Shown here: piece by piece, positions 1-6,034 of the stretch
Layout of the letters: every line of letters begins with the position of its first letter
Numbering within the stretch: position 1 is the stretch's first letter
Origin: Anaerolineales bacterium UBA4823
Lineage (GTDB): Bacteria; Chloroflexota; Anaerolineae; Anaerolineales; UBA4823
NCBI GenBank assembly: GCA_002402275.1
Contig: DHFN01000034.1
Coordinates: 1,785 to 7,987, forward strand
DNA: 6,203 nucleotides
Direction: 5' to 3'
Translations under genes and position numbers: made by a program
The notes under the pieces: generated by a model
Seen by the model: the letters and a program-made list of their open reading frames with translations, nothing else
Told to the model about the DNA's origin: nothing
Database searches by the model: none

Positions 1-434
1 GCAAAATAGTAAAAGGAATTTTCAGCGGGATTTTTATTACACATAATACCCAAGGCTGTGGTTGGATCGCTATTATTATTAATGGTCGTCACTTCGATAC
101 GGACGTTTTGATAAGTTTGATCATTTGGGGTACTCCAATAAAAACGATTATTAGTATAGATAACGAATTGCAGTGTACCATTTAAATATTCTATAGAGAG
201 ATCAGTATCAGTGCCGGTTCCCCATTGAATAGATGTAAAATCATCTCTCAACAACACCTCATCTACAACTGGCGGTAGATCCGTTTCTGTAGGTAGAAGA
301 GTTGGTGCTACTGTACCGGTTAGACCTGGTGTAGGAGAGGGCGGGTTTTGACCTCCGCCAGTAACCAACATACATGCCATCGTGGCTATAACCAGGACAC
401 CTATTGATAGAACGATTTTAATATTATTGCGCAT
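1..434 (-). CDS. Probable secreted lipoprotein with LamG-like beta-sandwich domain (3' end outside window)
   Basis: The reading frame is open from an ATG at 434 down to the window edge, giving 144 visible residues and no stop, so the C-terminus is missing. The start is supported by AAGAGG at 441-446, six bases upstream. The N-terminus (MRNNIKIVLSIGVLVIATMAC) is a short basic stretch, a hydrophobic core and a possible lipid-modified Cys21. The lipobox is weak because -3 is Thr, not Leu or Val. A Gly/Pro/Thr-rich spacer covers about residues 25-57. From about residue 62, the pattern LLRDDFTS...W...NGTLQF...GIMC resembles the beta-sandwich domain of the lipoprotein at 847-2070 (TDTFKNSANW...GLLFR). 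No NBR1-like Ig domain lies between. If lipidated, it would sit on the outer face of the cytoplasmic membrane. The ligand is unknown. It is transcribed divergently from the other two lipoprotein genes, behind its own strong promoter. Confidence 0.8.
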   Translation of the reverse strand, partial: MRNNIKIVLSIGVLVIATMACMLVTGGGQNPPSPTPGLTGTVAPTLLPTETDLPPVVDEVLLRDDFTSIQWGTGTDTDLSIEYLNGTLQFVIYTNNRFYWSTPNDQTYQNVRIEVTTINNNSDPTTALGIMCNKNPAENSFYYF

Positions 435-489
435 TTGATTCCTCTTGTTATTTTGTAAGGATTGATCAATATTACGAACAATAATACCT

Positions 490-517
490 ATTATACCTAA
501 TTACTCTTATTTGTCAA
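490..517 (-). promoter_or_regulatory. Consensus sigma70-type promoter for the leftward lipoprotein gene
   Basis: On the minus strand TTGACA (517-512) and TATAAT (495-490) are both exact consensus hexamers, separated by 16 bases. Transcription would start near 483, leaving a leader of about 50 bases before the ATG at 434. The -35 box overlaps the last codons of the candidate decayed gene at 497-810. Confidence 0.75.
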
Positions 518-810
518 TTTTCCAAATGCTATGGTTTTCTCAATTTCTTTAGAAGTTATCTGCGTAATTTTCAGAGAGTCTTGCCCTAAAATACCACTCT
601 GGAAAGTGGCTAGTCCTATTTTTAAGTTTTCAGGAACAATTTCATTAAAACGAACGTTTTTATTATATAAACTATAAAATATAAAAGATATTTTAGGTAG
701 TCAAATTGATCATAACCATAATTAAGCCGAATCCATCCAATAATATTCACTCCCATAAACCATGTCAACCAATATTTTCTTCGAATCCGGCTATAATTAC
801 CTTCATACTA
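497..810 (-). pseudogene. Candidate decayed small membrane-protein gene (frameshifted, no clear start)
   Basis: Two overlapping minus-strand frames both read like protein. The upstream frame is open from 807 to 622 and encodes Trp/Tyr-rich hydrophobic sequence (KYWLTWFMGVNIIGWIRLNY, then YDQFDYLKYLLYFIVYII). The second frame is open from 700 to the TAG at 499-497 and encodes NEIVPENLKIGLATFQSG, then KITQITSKEIEKTIAFGKLT. Adding one A to the A5 run near 656-661 would join them as ...YIIKNVRFNEI..., a continuous reading frame of about 100 codons. An in-frame TAG lies at 810-808, with a short open stretch and an ATG at 825 beyond it. The only internal ATG, at 756, would cut off part of the hydrophobic segment. 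I do not recognise the family. A membrane helix followed by a small beta-rich soluble part is the most that can be said. The AT-rich composition means chance open frames remain possible. Confidence 0.35.
792..797 (+). promoter_or_regulatory. Possible -10 box for the lipoprotein operon
   Basis: An exact TATAAT lies 49 bases before the ATG at 847, which would give a leader of roughly 43 bases. No convincing -35 box is seen 16-18 bases upstream and there is no extended -10 TG, so this is only a candidate. It lies inside the candidate decayed leftward gene. Confidence 0.35.
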
Positions 811-836
811 TCTCAATTCATCCATCCGTAATGAAT

Positions 837-840
837 GGAG
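837..840 (+). promoter_or_regulatory. Ribosome binding site that fixes the start at 847
   Basis: GGAG lies six bases before the ATG at 847. An in-frame ATG at 835 overlaps this site and has no ribosome binding site of its own. The later start also gives a cleaner signal peptide beginning MKTYPFR. Confidence 0.7.
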
Positions 841-846
841 TGTACT

Positions 847-2070
847 ATGAAAACATATCCCTTTAGGATAGTCTGTAATATAGCCTGTATGGTTTCGATC
901 ATGATCCTTACGGCTTGCAATTTACCAGCTTCCTCCCTGCCCACGGAGCAGAAAGAACTCACCGCCCCCACAATGACTTCTGAAGCGGTCCAGATTCTTC
1001 TTATGACCCAATTAGCAGCAACATTTGCTGCTCCTACTGCAACGATTCCACCACCAACCGCAACTCAATCCTATACACCAACTCCAACCCGCGTTCAATC
1101 TGCTACCCCAACCATCGCTACCCCGCGCAGCGATATCTGCACGGATAAAGCCGAATTCGTCAAAGATGTGACCATAGCCGAGGGCAGTGTCTATTCACCG
1201 AGTGCAGCCATTACAAAAACCTGGCGGGTACGCAACGTTGGAACTTGCGCCTGGACACCTCAATACGCCTTAATATGGGTTGGTGGAGATGCAATGAGCG
1301 CTCCAACAGAAATTCCATTGACTACCTATGTTGACCCTGGGAATACTATCGATCTCTCGGTACCGATTTCTGCTCCCGCCCAGGATGGTCAATATCAAGG
1401 GCAATGGTTGATTCGCAGTGCGGATGCGAGTCGTTTTGGAGTCGGAAAAAATGCTGACCAACCTTTAGTTGTAAAAATCACGGTTTCCCAGACTGCTGCC
1501 GATCTCAACCTTGGCACTCCAACCTGGACAGATACTTTCAAAAACAGCGCTAATTGGTATTTGCTCGAAACCGAGTACACCAAATTCTCAATAAAAAGTG
1601 AAAAATTGGTCATGAAGGCATCCCCTGGTGGTGGGGATGAATGGGGAATTGCCAATATCAAACCGATCAGTGACTTCTCCATGGAGGTCAATTTTACAAC
1701 TGGAAGTCAATGTAGTGGGAAAGACCGCTATGGCTTACTCTTCCGGGCACCGAATCCAAACGTCGGCTATGTGTTTGGCTTTTCTTGTGATGGACACTTT
1801 CGGTTTTACAAATGGGATGGTGCCAATTATATGCCCCTACAAGAATGGAAAACCTCGGATGCAATCCAGAGCGGTCCGAACCAAACCAACCGATTATCCG
1901 TATGGGCAAACAGCAGCACCATTAAACTTTATGCCAATGGCAGCCTACTTGGGGAATATACCGATAGTACTTATAGCAAAGGTCGTTTTGGGCTTTTCAT
2001 GGGCGCCGTAGACTCTAACCCATTTACAGTTTTTGCTGAGGATATTCGCTACTGGCTGTTGGGTGAATAA
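847..2070 (+). CDS. Lipoprotein: NBR1-like Ig domain plus LamG/concanavalin-like beta-sandwich
   Basis: This is a 407-residue predicted lipoprotein, anchored by lipid to the outer face of the membrane. The signal peptide ends in a canonical lipobox LTAC with Cys24. A short segment containing MTQLAATFAAP (about 53-63) leads into a Pro/Thr stalk (about 62-93). Residues about 98-212 match the Ig-like domain named after NBR1: ICTDKAEFVKDVTIAEGS, then KTWRVRNVGTCAW, and a late GQYQGQWLI strand, with Cys98 and Cys134 as a possible disulfide. Residues about 227-405 form a LamG/concanavalin-A-like beta-sandwich (DTFKNSANW start, GLLFR, VFGFSCDGHFRFYKWDG, LYANGSLLGEY, GRFGLFMG). This fold often binds sugars or proteins, but no catalytic residues can be assigned. 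The gene is followed after 24 bp by a second lipoprotein gene with the same N-terminal plan, so they are probably co-transcribed. The ligand and process are unknown. Confidence 0.9.
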   Translation: MKTYPFRIVCNIACMVSIMILTACNLPASSLPTEQKELTAPTMTSEAVQILLMTQLAATFAAPTATIPPPTATQSYTPTPTRVQSATPTIATPRSDICTDKAEFVKDVTIAEGSVYSPSAAITKTWRVRNVGTCAWTPQYALIWVGGDAMSAPTEIPLTTYVDPGNTIDLSVPISAPAQDGQYQGQWLIRSADASRFGVGKNADQPLVVKITVSQTAADLNLGTPTWTDTFKNSANWYLLETEYTKFSIKSEKLVMKASPGGGDEWGIANIKPISDFSMEVNFTTGSQCSGKDRYGLLFRAPNPNVGYVFGFSCDGHFRFYKWDGANYMPLQEWKTSDAIQSGPNQTNRLSVWANSSTIKLYANGSLLGEYTDSTYSKGRFGLFMGAVDSNPFTVFAEDIRYWLLGE

Positions 2071-2094
2071 AACGACCCAAATTGGAGGTTTATT

Positions 2095-3438
2095 ATGAGA
2101 AACAAACTCATCCTTCCCTTCACCTTATTCGCAATCGGGTTAAGTATTCTGGCTTGCAGCAGATTTACTACACCAAGCGTCACTGAACAACCCGGTGCAA
2201 TATATACTCAAGCTATTCAAACCATAGATGCCATGCTCACCCAAGCAGTAGGTCAAACTGCAATAGCCCAACTTACCCAAAATGCGGCTCAGCCTTACAT
2301 ATCTCCTTCTCCATCTCTAACCTGGATCGTCCCTGGAACAGAATATCCCACCAATACCCCATTACCAAGCCCCACCCCCGTTCCACCGATTGTAATCCCT
2401 CCGATTGCGAGCGCCACTCCACAACCTGGTATGTGCGACCAAGCCCAATTCATCAATGATATTAGTATCAGCGATGGTTCCCTGTTACCCGCCAATGCTT
2501 CGGTCACGAAAATTTGGCGAATCAAAAACATTGGGTCATGTACCTGGACGGAAGATTATGCCTTACGGTATGTGGACGGAGATTTTATGGGCGTAAGCAA
2601 AGTCTACCCTTTTAATGAAAACATCAGTCCTGGGGAAACTGTGGATATTGCCGTCCAACTGACCACTCCCAATAAAAGTGGCAACATCAAAAGTTATTAC
2701 ATGCTCAGTAACGAAGAGAACCAGCTCTTTGGGTTTGGAGGACAAGCTCAGAAACCTTTCTGGGTAAATATCAATTTGATCAAACCGAATCCGGACTATG
2801 TTTACGATTTTGTGGCAAACCTCTGCCTGGCTAATTGGACCAGCAGCGCTGGTAATCTGCCTTGCCCGGGAAACACCAATAGCAATCAGGGTTCGATAAC
2901 TTATATCACCAAGCCCCACCTTGAAGATGGCCGCCTTGAAAATGAACTGGCACTTTGGAGTCGTCCTCAGGTAGTGAAAAATGGCTGGATCAAAGGCACT
3001 TATCCAGCTTTCAAGATAAAAGATAATTACCACTTCATTACGGAGATTGGATGCTTAGCCAATAGCAGCGGATGCAATGTCACTTTTGCACTGGATTATC
3101 AAGAATCTGGCAAAGCTGTCAAACACCTCGGCGAATGGGTTGAGAAATTTGATGGGAAGACACGCATCATTGACATCGATTTAAGTGGTCTAGCTGGCAA
3201 AACGGTCAAATTTATTCTGAAGGTTACCAATAATGTCAAGGATAGTAAACCAAATGCCTTTTGGTTTGTTCCTTCCATTCGTAAAGGAGGCATTCCTCCC
3301 ACTGTCACTCCAACTGCGACCCGGACACCTCTTCCTACGCGAACTGCAACGGTAACCAATACACCCATACCAACCGCGACAGCAACCGCTACCCCATTAC
3401 CCACCACCGAAACTGTGGTACCTTACCCGTATCCATGA
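2095..3438 (+). CDS. Lipoprotein: NBR1-like Ig domain, unnamed C-terminal domain and Pro/Thr tail
   Basis: This is a 447-residue predicted lipoprotein. GGAGG at 2084-2088, six bases from the ATG, fixes the start. The lipobox is ILAC with Cys21. Residues about 33-66 form a Gln/Thr/Ala-rich helix (IYTQAIQTIDAMLTQAVGQT), a style common just after the anchor in Anaerolineae surface proteins. A Pro/Thr stalk covers about 68-112. The NBR1-like Ig domain (about 114-228) has MCDQAQFINDISISDGS and KIWRIKNIGSCTW, with Cys114 and Cys149 in the positions seen in the upstream paralogue. Residues about 236-395 form a separate domain (YDFVANLCLANWTS, LPCPG, KPHLEDGR, GTYPAFKI, IDIDLSGLAGKTVKFIL) that I know only as a recurrent module in this phylum, without a named function. 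The tail 401-447 is again Pro/Thr-rich and ends VVPYPYP. The stop is only 16 bp from the repeat array, so a lost C-terminal domain is possible. Confidence 0.88.
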   Translation: MRNKLILPFTLFAIGLSILACSRFTTPSVTEQPGAIYTQAIQTIDAMLTQAVGQTAIAQLTQNAAQPYISPSPSLTWIVPGTEYPTNTPLPSPTPVPPIVIPPIASATPQPGMCDQAQFINDISISDGSLLPANASVTKIWRIKNIGSCTWTEDYALRYVDGDFMGVSKVYPFNENISPGETVDIAVQLTTPNKSGNIKSYYMLSNEENQLFGFGGQAQKPFWVNINLIKPNPDYVYDFVANLCLANWTSSAGNLPCPGNTNSNQGSITYITKPHLEDGRLENELALWSRPQVVKNGWIKGTYPAFKIKDNYHFITEIGCLANSSGCNVTFALDYQESGKAVKHLGEWVEKFDGKTRIIDIDLSGLAGKTVKFILKVTNNVKDSKPNAFWFVPSIRKGGIPPTVTPTATRTPLPTRTATVTNTPIPTATATATPLPTTETVVPYPYP

Positions 3439-3454
3439 TCCGCAGAATAACATA

Positions 3455-3673
3455 GTAGGGGCGACCCACCTTTCTCTCCAAAAGATTTCTGTTGGGATAA
3501 AACCATTGCAATATAGGTCGTTTGTCACCATAGACGGGTCGCCCTCCGGTTGATTGGGTTTTAGGGCGACCCGTCTCAACCTATCCATCTCGATAAAACA
3601 TATAAAACCGTGGTCTAATGGCGCTCATCTCCGCACATATGGGTCGCCCCTACGAGTGCTGATCATGTTCTAC
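3455..3673 (+). repeat. Repeat period A (219 bp, most divergent full copy)
   Basis: The elements are 3459-3544 and 3564-3649. It differs most from its neighbours in the middle of the first element, with ATTTCTGTTGGGATAAAACC where the others have TATTTCCAATGGGAT-type sequence. That variant reappears in the inverted copy at the right end of the window. Its inner hairpin has perfect 14-bp arms. Confidence 0.95.
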
Positions 3674-3892
3674 GTAGGGGCGACCCACCTCTCTCTCCAA
3701 GTAATTTCCAATAGGATTAAACCATCGCTATTCAACCCGTGTGTGCCCATTGACGTGTCGCCCACTGGATATTGATGTTTACGGGCGACCCGTTTCAACC
3801 TATCCATCTCGATAAAACGTATAAAACCGTTGTCTATCGGCGCTCATCTCCCCCCATATGGGTCGCCCCTACGAGTGCTAACTATGTTTTCC
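3674..3892 (+). repeat. Repeat period B (219 bp)
   Basis: The elements are 3678-3763 and 3783-3868. The first element ends GTGTCGCCC, one change from the usual GGGTCGCCC, which weakens the inner hairpin slightly. Confidence 0.95.
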
Positions 3893-4112
3893 GTAGGGGC
3901 GACCCACCTTTCTCTCCAAGCTATTTCCAATGGGATTAAACCATCGCTATTCAACCCGTGTGTGACCATTGACGGGTCGCCCACTGGATATTGATGTTCA
4001 CGGGCGACCCGTTTCAACCTGTCCATCTCGATAGAACGGATAAAACCGTTGTCTATTGGCGCTCATCTCCGCACATATGGGTCGCCCCTACGAGTGCTAA
4101 CCTTGGTTTCAC
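3893..4112 (+). repeat. Repeat period C (220 bp)
   Basis: The elements are 3897-3982 and 4002-4087. The extra base is in the outer spacer (29 instead of 28). The inner loop sequence (ACTGGATATTGATGTTC) is nearly that of period B, so B and C are probably a recent duplication. Confidence 0.95.
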
Positions 4113-4331
4113 GTAGGGGCGACCCACCTCTCTCTCCAAGCTATTTTCAATGGGATAAAACCATCGCCATCTAACCCGTGTGTTACCATTGACGGGTCGC
4201 CCTTTGTACGGTTTTGGTTACGGGCGACCCGTTTCAACCTATCCATCTCGATAAAACGTATAAAACCGTTGTCTATCGGCGCTCATCTCCCCCCATATGG
4301 GTCACCCCTACGAGCGCTGACCATGTTCTAC
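4113..4331 (+). repeat. Repeat period D (219 bp)
   Basis: The elements are 4117-4202 and 4222-4307. The second element ends GGGTCACCC, so one pair of the outer hairpin (4299-4312 with 4331-4344) is lost. The inner spacer TTTGTACGGTTTTGGTTAC is identical to that of period F. Confidence 0.95.
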
Positions 4332-4446
4332 GTAGGGGCGACCCACCTTTCTCTCCAAGCAATTTCCGATGGGATAAAACCATCGCCATCCAACCCGTGT
4401 GTGACCATTGACGGGTCGCCCTTTACGAGTGCTGACCATGTTCTAC
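4332..4446 (+). repeat. Repeat period E, single-element copy (115 bp)
   Basis: Only one 86-bp element is present (4336-4421, GGGCGACCC to GGGTCGCCC). It is joined directly to an outer-type spacer (TTTACGAGTGCTGACCATG...). About 104 bp, one element plus one spacer, is missing relative to the other periods. The break falls just after GGGTCGCCC, as expected for recombination between the two identical ends. Confidence 0.93.
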
Positions 4447-4664
4447 GTAGGGGCGACCCACCTCTCTCTCCAAGCTATTTTCAATGGGATAAAATCATCG
4501 CCATTCATCCCGTGTGTGACCATTGACGGGTCGCCCTTTGTACGGTTTTGGTTACGGGCGACCCGTTTCAACCTATCCATCTCGATAAAAAATAAATAAC
4601 CGTGGTCTAATGGCACACATCTCCCCCATATGGGTCGCCCCTACGAGTGCTAACTATGTTTTCC
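4447..4664 (+). repeat. Repeat period F (218 bp)
   Basis: The elements are 4451-4536 (86 bp) and 4556-4640 (85 bp). One C is missing in the CCCCC run before CATATGGG. The second element has drifted more than in other periods (AAAAATAAATAACCGTGG). Confidence 0.95.
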
Positions 4665-4668
4665 GTAG

Positions 4669-4752
4669 GGGCGACCTTCTCAATCTATCGGTTTTGGGGA
4701 TCGAATAAAAACCATTACCTTATGAAGCCATATTGTGCATGAACAGGGCACC
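4669..4752 (+). repeat. Probable decayed twelfth 86-bp element at the array edge
   Basis: After GTAGGGGCGACC the sequence switches to TTCTCAATCTATC, like the start of second-type elements (GTTTCAACCTATC). AATAAAAACC follows at nearly the usual offset. About 84 bases from the start lies AGGGCACC, a possible remnant of GGGTCGCCC. The first half is convincing; the right end is uncertain. The remaining 87 bases to the ychF stop show nothing identifiable. Confidence 0.5.
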
Positions 4753-4839
4753 TAACGGTATGTGATTTTGGTACCAGGTTGAAGGACTTTTCTATTTAAG
4801 CCATTGAAGCATTCGTGCGCGAACGGGAATCGCCCCGTC

Positions 4840-5940
4840 TCAAACATTAAATCGAATGTATAGGATGTCTCCATCTTGGACAATATATTCTTTTCCTTCA
4901 ATACGCATTTGTCCGGCAGCCCGAGCTGCAGACCCACTTCTATATGCAACAAATGTGCTGTAAGGAATCACCTCAGCGCGGATAAAACCTCGCTCAAAAT
5001 CGGTATGAATGACCCCAGCCGCTTTGGGCGCGGTCGTTTCTTGGGGAATTGTCCAACAGCGCACTTCTTCCTCGTTCATCGTATAAAAGCTAATCAATCC
5101 TAGCATTGCATAGCTTTTATGGATTACCTGATCTAAACCACTTTCTTTGACCCCCGCCAGTTGGAGATATTCATTGCGTTCCTCGTCACTGAGCCCTGCC
5201 AAGTCTTGTTCAAGGCTGGCGCAGATCGTGACACATTCCATTTTTTGCTCTTCCGCAACCTGCTGAACGGTCTCCAATAGCGGAGAGGGATTTGTGAGAG
5301 CTGCTTCATCCACATTAGCGACATAAATCATCGGTTTGGCGGTCAATAAACGCAATTCTTGTTGGAGAGCTTGATAATTTTCGTCATCAAGATGGGCAAA
5401 GTTGCTAGCTGGTTGCCCTTGTGCAAGATGTTGATGAAGGGATTGGGCAATTTCCATAATTGGGATTAATTTTTTATCGCCTTTAACAGCTCCCCCTAAG
5501 CGTTCGATTTTCCGATCGAGTTGTTGTAAGTCAGCCAGGATAAGCTCCAATTGCACAATTTCGATGTCGGAGCGCGGATCAACTTTCCCGTTAACATGGC
5601 TGACATTCTCGTCTTCGAAACAACGCACTACATGCAGGATGGCATGAGTATCGCGAATGTTTGCCAGGAATTGGTTCCCTAATCCTTCGCCTTGGCTGGC
5701 ACCTTTGACCAATCCGGCAATGTCTACGAACTCAATTGTAGCCGGTACTTTACGTGGTACCTTGACCATTTCGACTAATTTCTCAAGACGGGGGTCTGGG
5801 ATCGGGACGATGGCTCGATTTGGCTGGATAGTACAAAATGGGTAGCTTGCTACTTGAGCTTGTTGTTCTTTGCATAAAGCATTGAACAAGCAGCTTTTAC
5901 CAACATTTGGAAGACCTATGATACCAATGTTCAGGCTCAT
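4840..5940 (-). CDS. ychF: YchF/OLA1-family redox-responsive P-loop ATPase
   Basis: This cytoplasmic P-loop NTPase of the Obg-related HAS-GTPase group binds ribosomes and is linked to translation and oxidative stress response in other bacteria. At 366 residues it is full length (E. coli YchF is 363). G1 is GLPNVGKS (9-16), G3 is DIAG (73-76) followed by LVKGAS, and GEGLGNQFLANIR is the usual family block. The G4 position reads NVDE (209-212) in place of NKxD, the substitution that gives this family ATP preference. A helical insertion covers about 114-200. The C-terminal TGS domain (about 280-366) has EVRCWTI, AAGVIHTDFERGFIRAEVI, EGKEYIVQDGD and the conserved end FNV. The family Cys after the P-loop helix is present (FCTIQPN, Cys36). 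The residue after GKS is Cys17, where Thr is usual. CCTTT at 5948-5952 (AAAGG on the coding strand), seven bases from the ATG, supports the start. It appears monocistronic and converges on the lipoprotein operon across the repeat array. Confidence 0.98.
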   Translation of the reverse strand: MSLNIGIIGLPNVGKSCLFNALCKEQQAQVASYPFCTIQPNRAIVPIPDPRLEKLVEMVKVPRKVPATIEFVDIAGLVKGASQGEGLGNQFLANIRDTHAILHVVRCFEDENVSHVNGKVDPRSDIEIVQLELILADLQQLDRKIERLGGAVKGDKKLIPIMEIAQSLHQHLAQGQPASNFAHLDDENYQALQQELRLLTAKPMIYVANVDEAALTNPSPLLETVQQVAEEQKMECVTICASLEQDLAGLSDEERNEYLQLAGVKESGLDQVIHKSYAMLGLISFYTMNEEEVRCWTIPQETTAPKAAGVIHTDFERGFIRAEVIPYSTFVAYRSGSAARAAGQMRIEGKEYIVQDGDILYIRFNV

Positions 5941-5978
5941 GAAATTACCTTTCGATCCTGTTCAATCGGGATAGATGG

Positions 5979-5987
5979 ATTCTAGCA
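5979..5987 (-). promoter_or_regulatory. Possible extended -10 promoter for ychF
   Basis: On the minus strand TGCTAGAAT (5987-5979) is an extended -10 element (TGn plus TAGAAT). It lies 38 bases before the ATG, giving a leader of about 31 bases. No good -35 box is seen at 16-18 bases, which extended -10 promoters tolerate. Confidence 0.45.
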
Positions 5988-6034
5988 TAATTTTCAAAAG
6001 CATGGGTGATTCATCTTCGTTGCTTATCCCCTTG

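Larger units (their letters stand above)
3455..4676. repeat. Tandem array of a 219-bp dimeric repeat (2 x 86-bp elements per period)
   Basis: Periods start at GTAGGGGCGACCCACC at 3455, 3674, 3893, 4113, 4332 and 4447, with a broken start at 4665. The lengths are 219, 219, 220, 219, 115 and 218 bp. Each full period has two 86-bp elements, each running from GGGCGACCC to GGGTCGCCC, with a 19-bp inner and a 28-bp outer spacer (86+19+86+28=219). The two halves also share an ATAAAACC-type motif at the same offset (bases 39-46). Facing ends of neighbouring elements form hairpins: inner ones such as AGACGGGTCGCCCT (3532-3545) with 3563-3576, and outer ones such as GGGTCGCCCCTACG (3641-3654) with 3673-3686, loop 18. 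The array fills the space between two converging genes. No credible gene lies within it; short ORFs there are repeat translations. Confidence 0.97.

Noticed and set aside
816..836. ATTCAT/ATGAAT inverted repeat just before the ribosome binding site at 837
   Set aside because: Six-base AT-rich arms are expected by chance in this region, and nothing else supports an operator or RNA switch.
1270..3407. ORFs antisense to or out of frame with the two lipoprotein genes (including Val/Gly-rich ones opposite Pro/Thr linkers)
   Set aside because: They are shadows of the strongly supported forward genes. Low-complexity linker codons produce long antisense open frames, and no start signals were seen.
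3554..4599. Several 60-85 codon ORFs on both strands within the repeat array
   Set aside because: They are translations of the repeat itself in shifted frames, have the same peptide blocks repeated, lack ribosome binding sites and cross unit boundaries.
3455..4676. CRISPR array
   Set aside because: The period is 219 bp and the sequence between conserved ends is itself repeated rather than unique, so there are no spacers. No cas genes are present.
3455..4676. Integron attC array
   Set aside because: There are no RYYYAAC/GTTRRRY core sites, no cassette ORFs and no integrase gene. Only the regular hairpins resemble one.
4807..4835. Intrinsic terminator downstream of ychF (GACGGG/CCCGTT stem on the minus strand)
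   Set aside because: The stem is only six pairs including a wobble and no T-run follows it.
4752..5845. Short ORFs overlapping ychF on either strand
   Set aside because: ychF is unambiguous across 4840-5940, and these frames show no recognisable motif or start signal.
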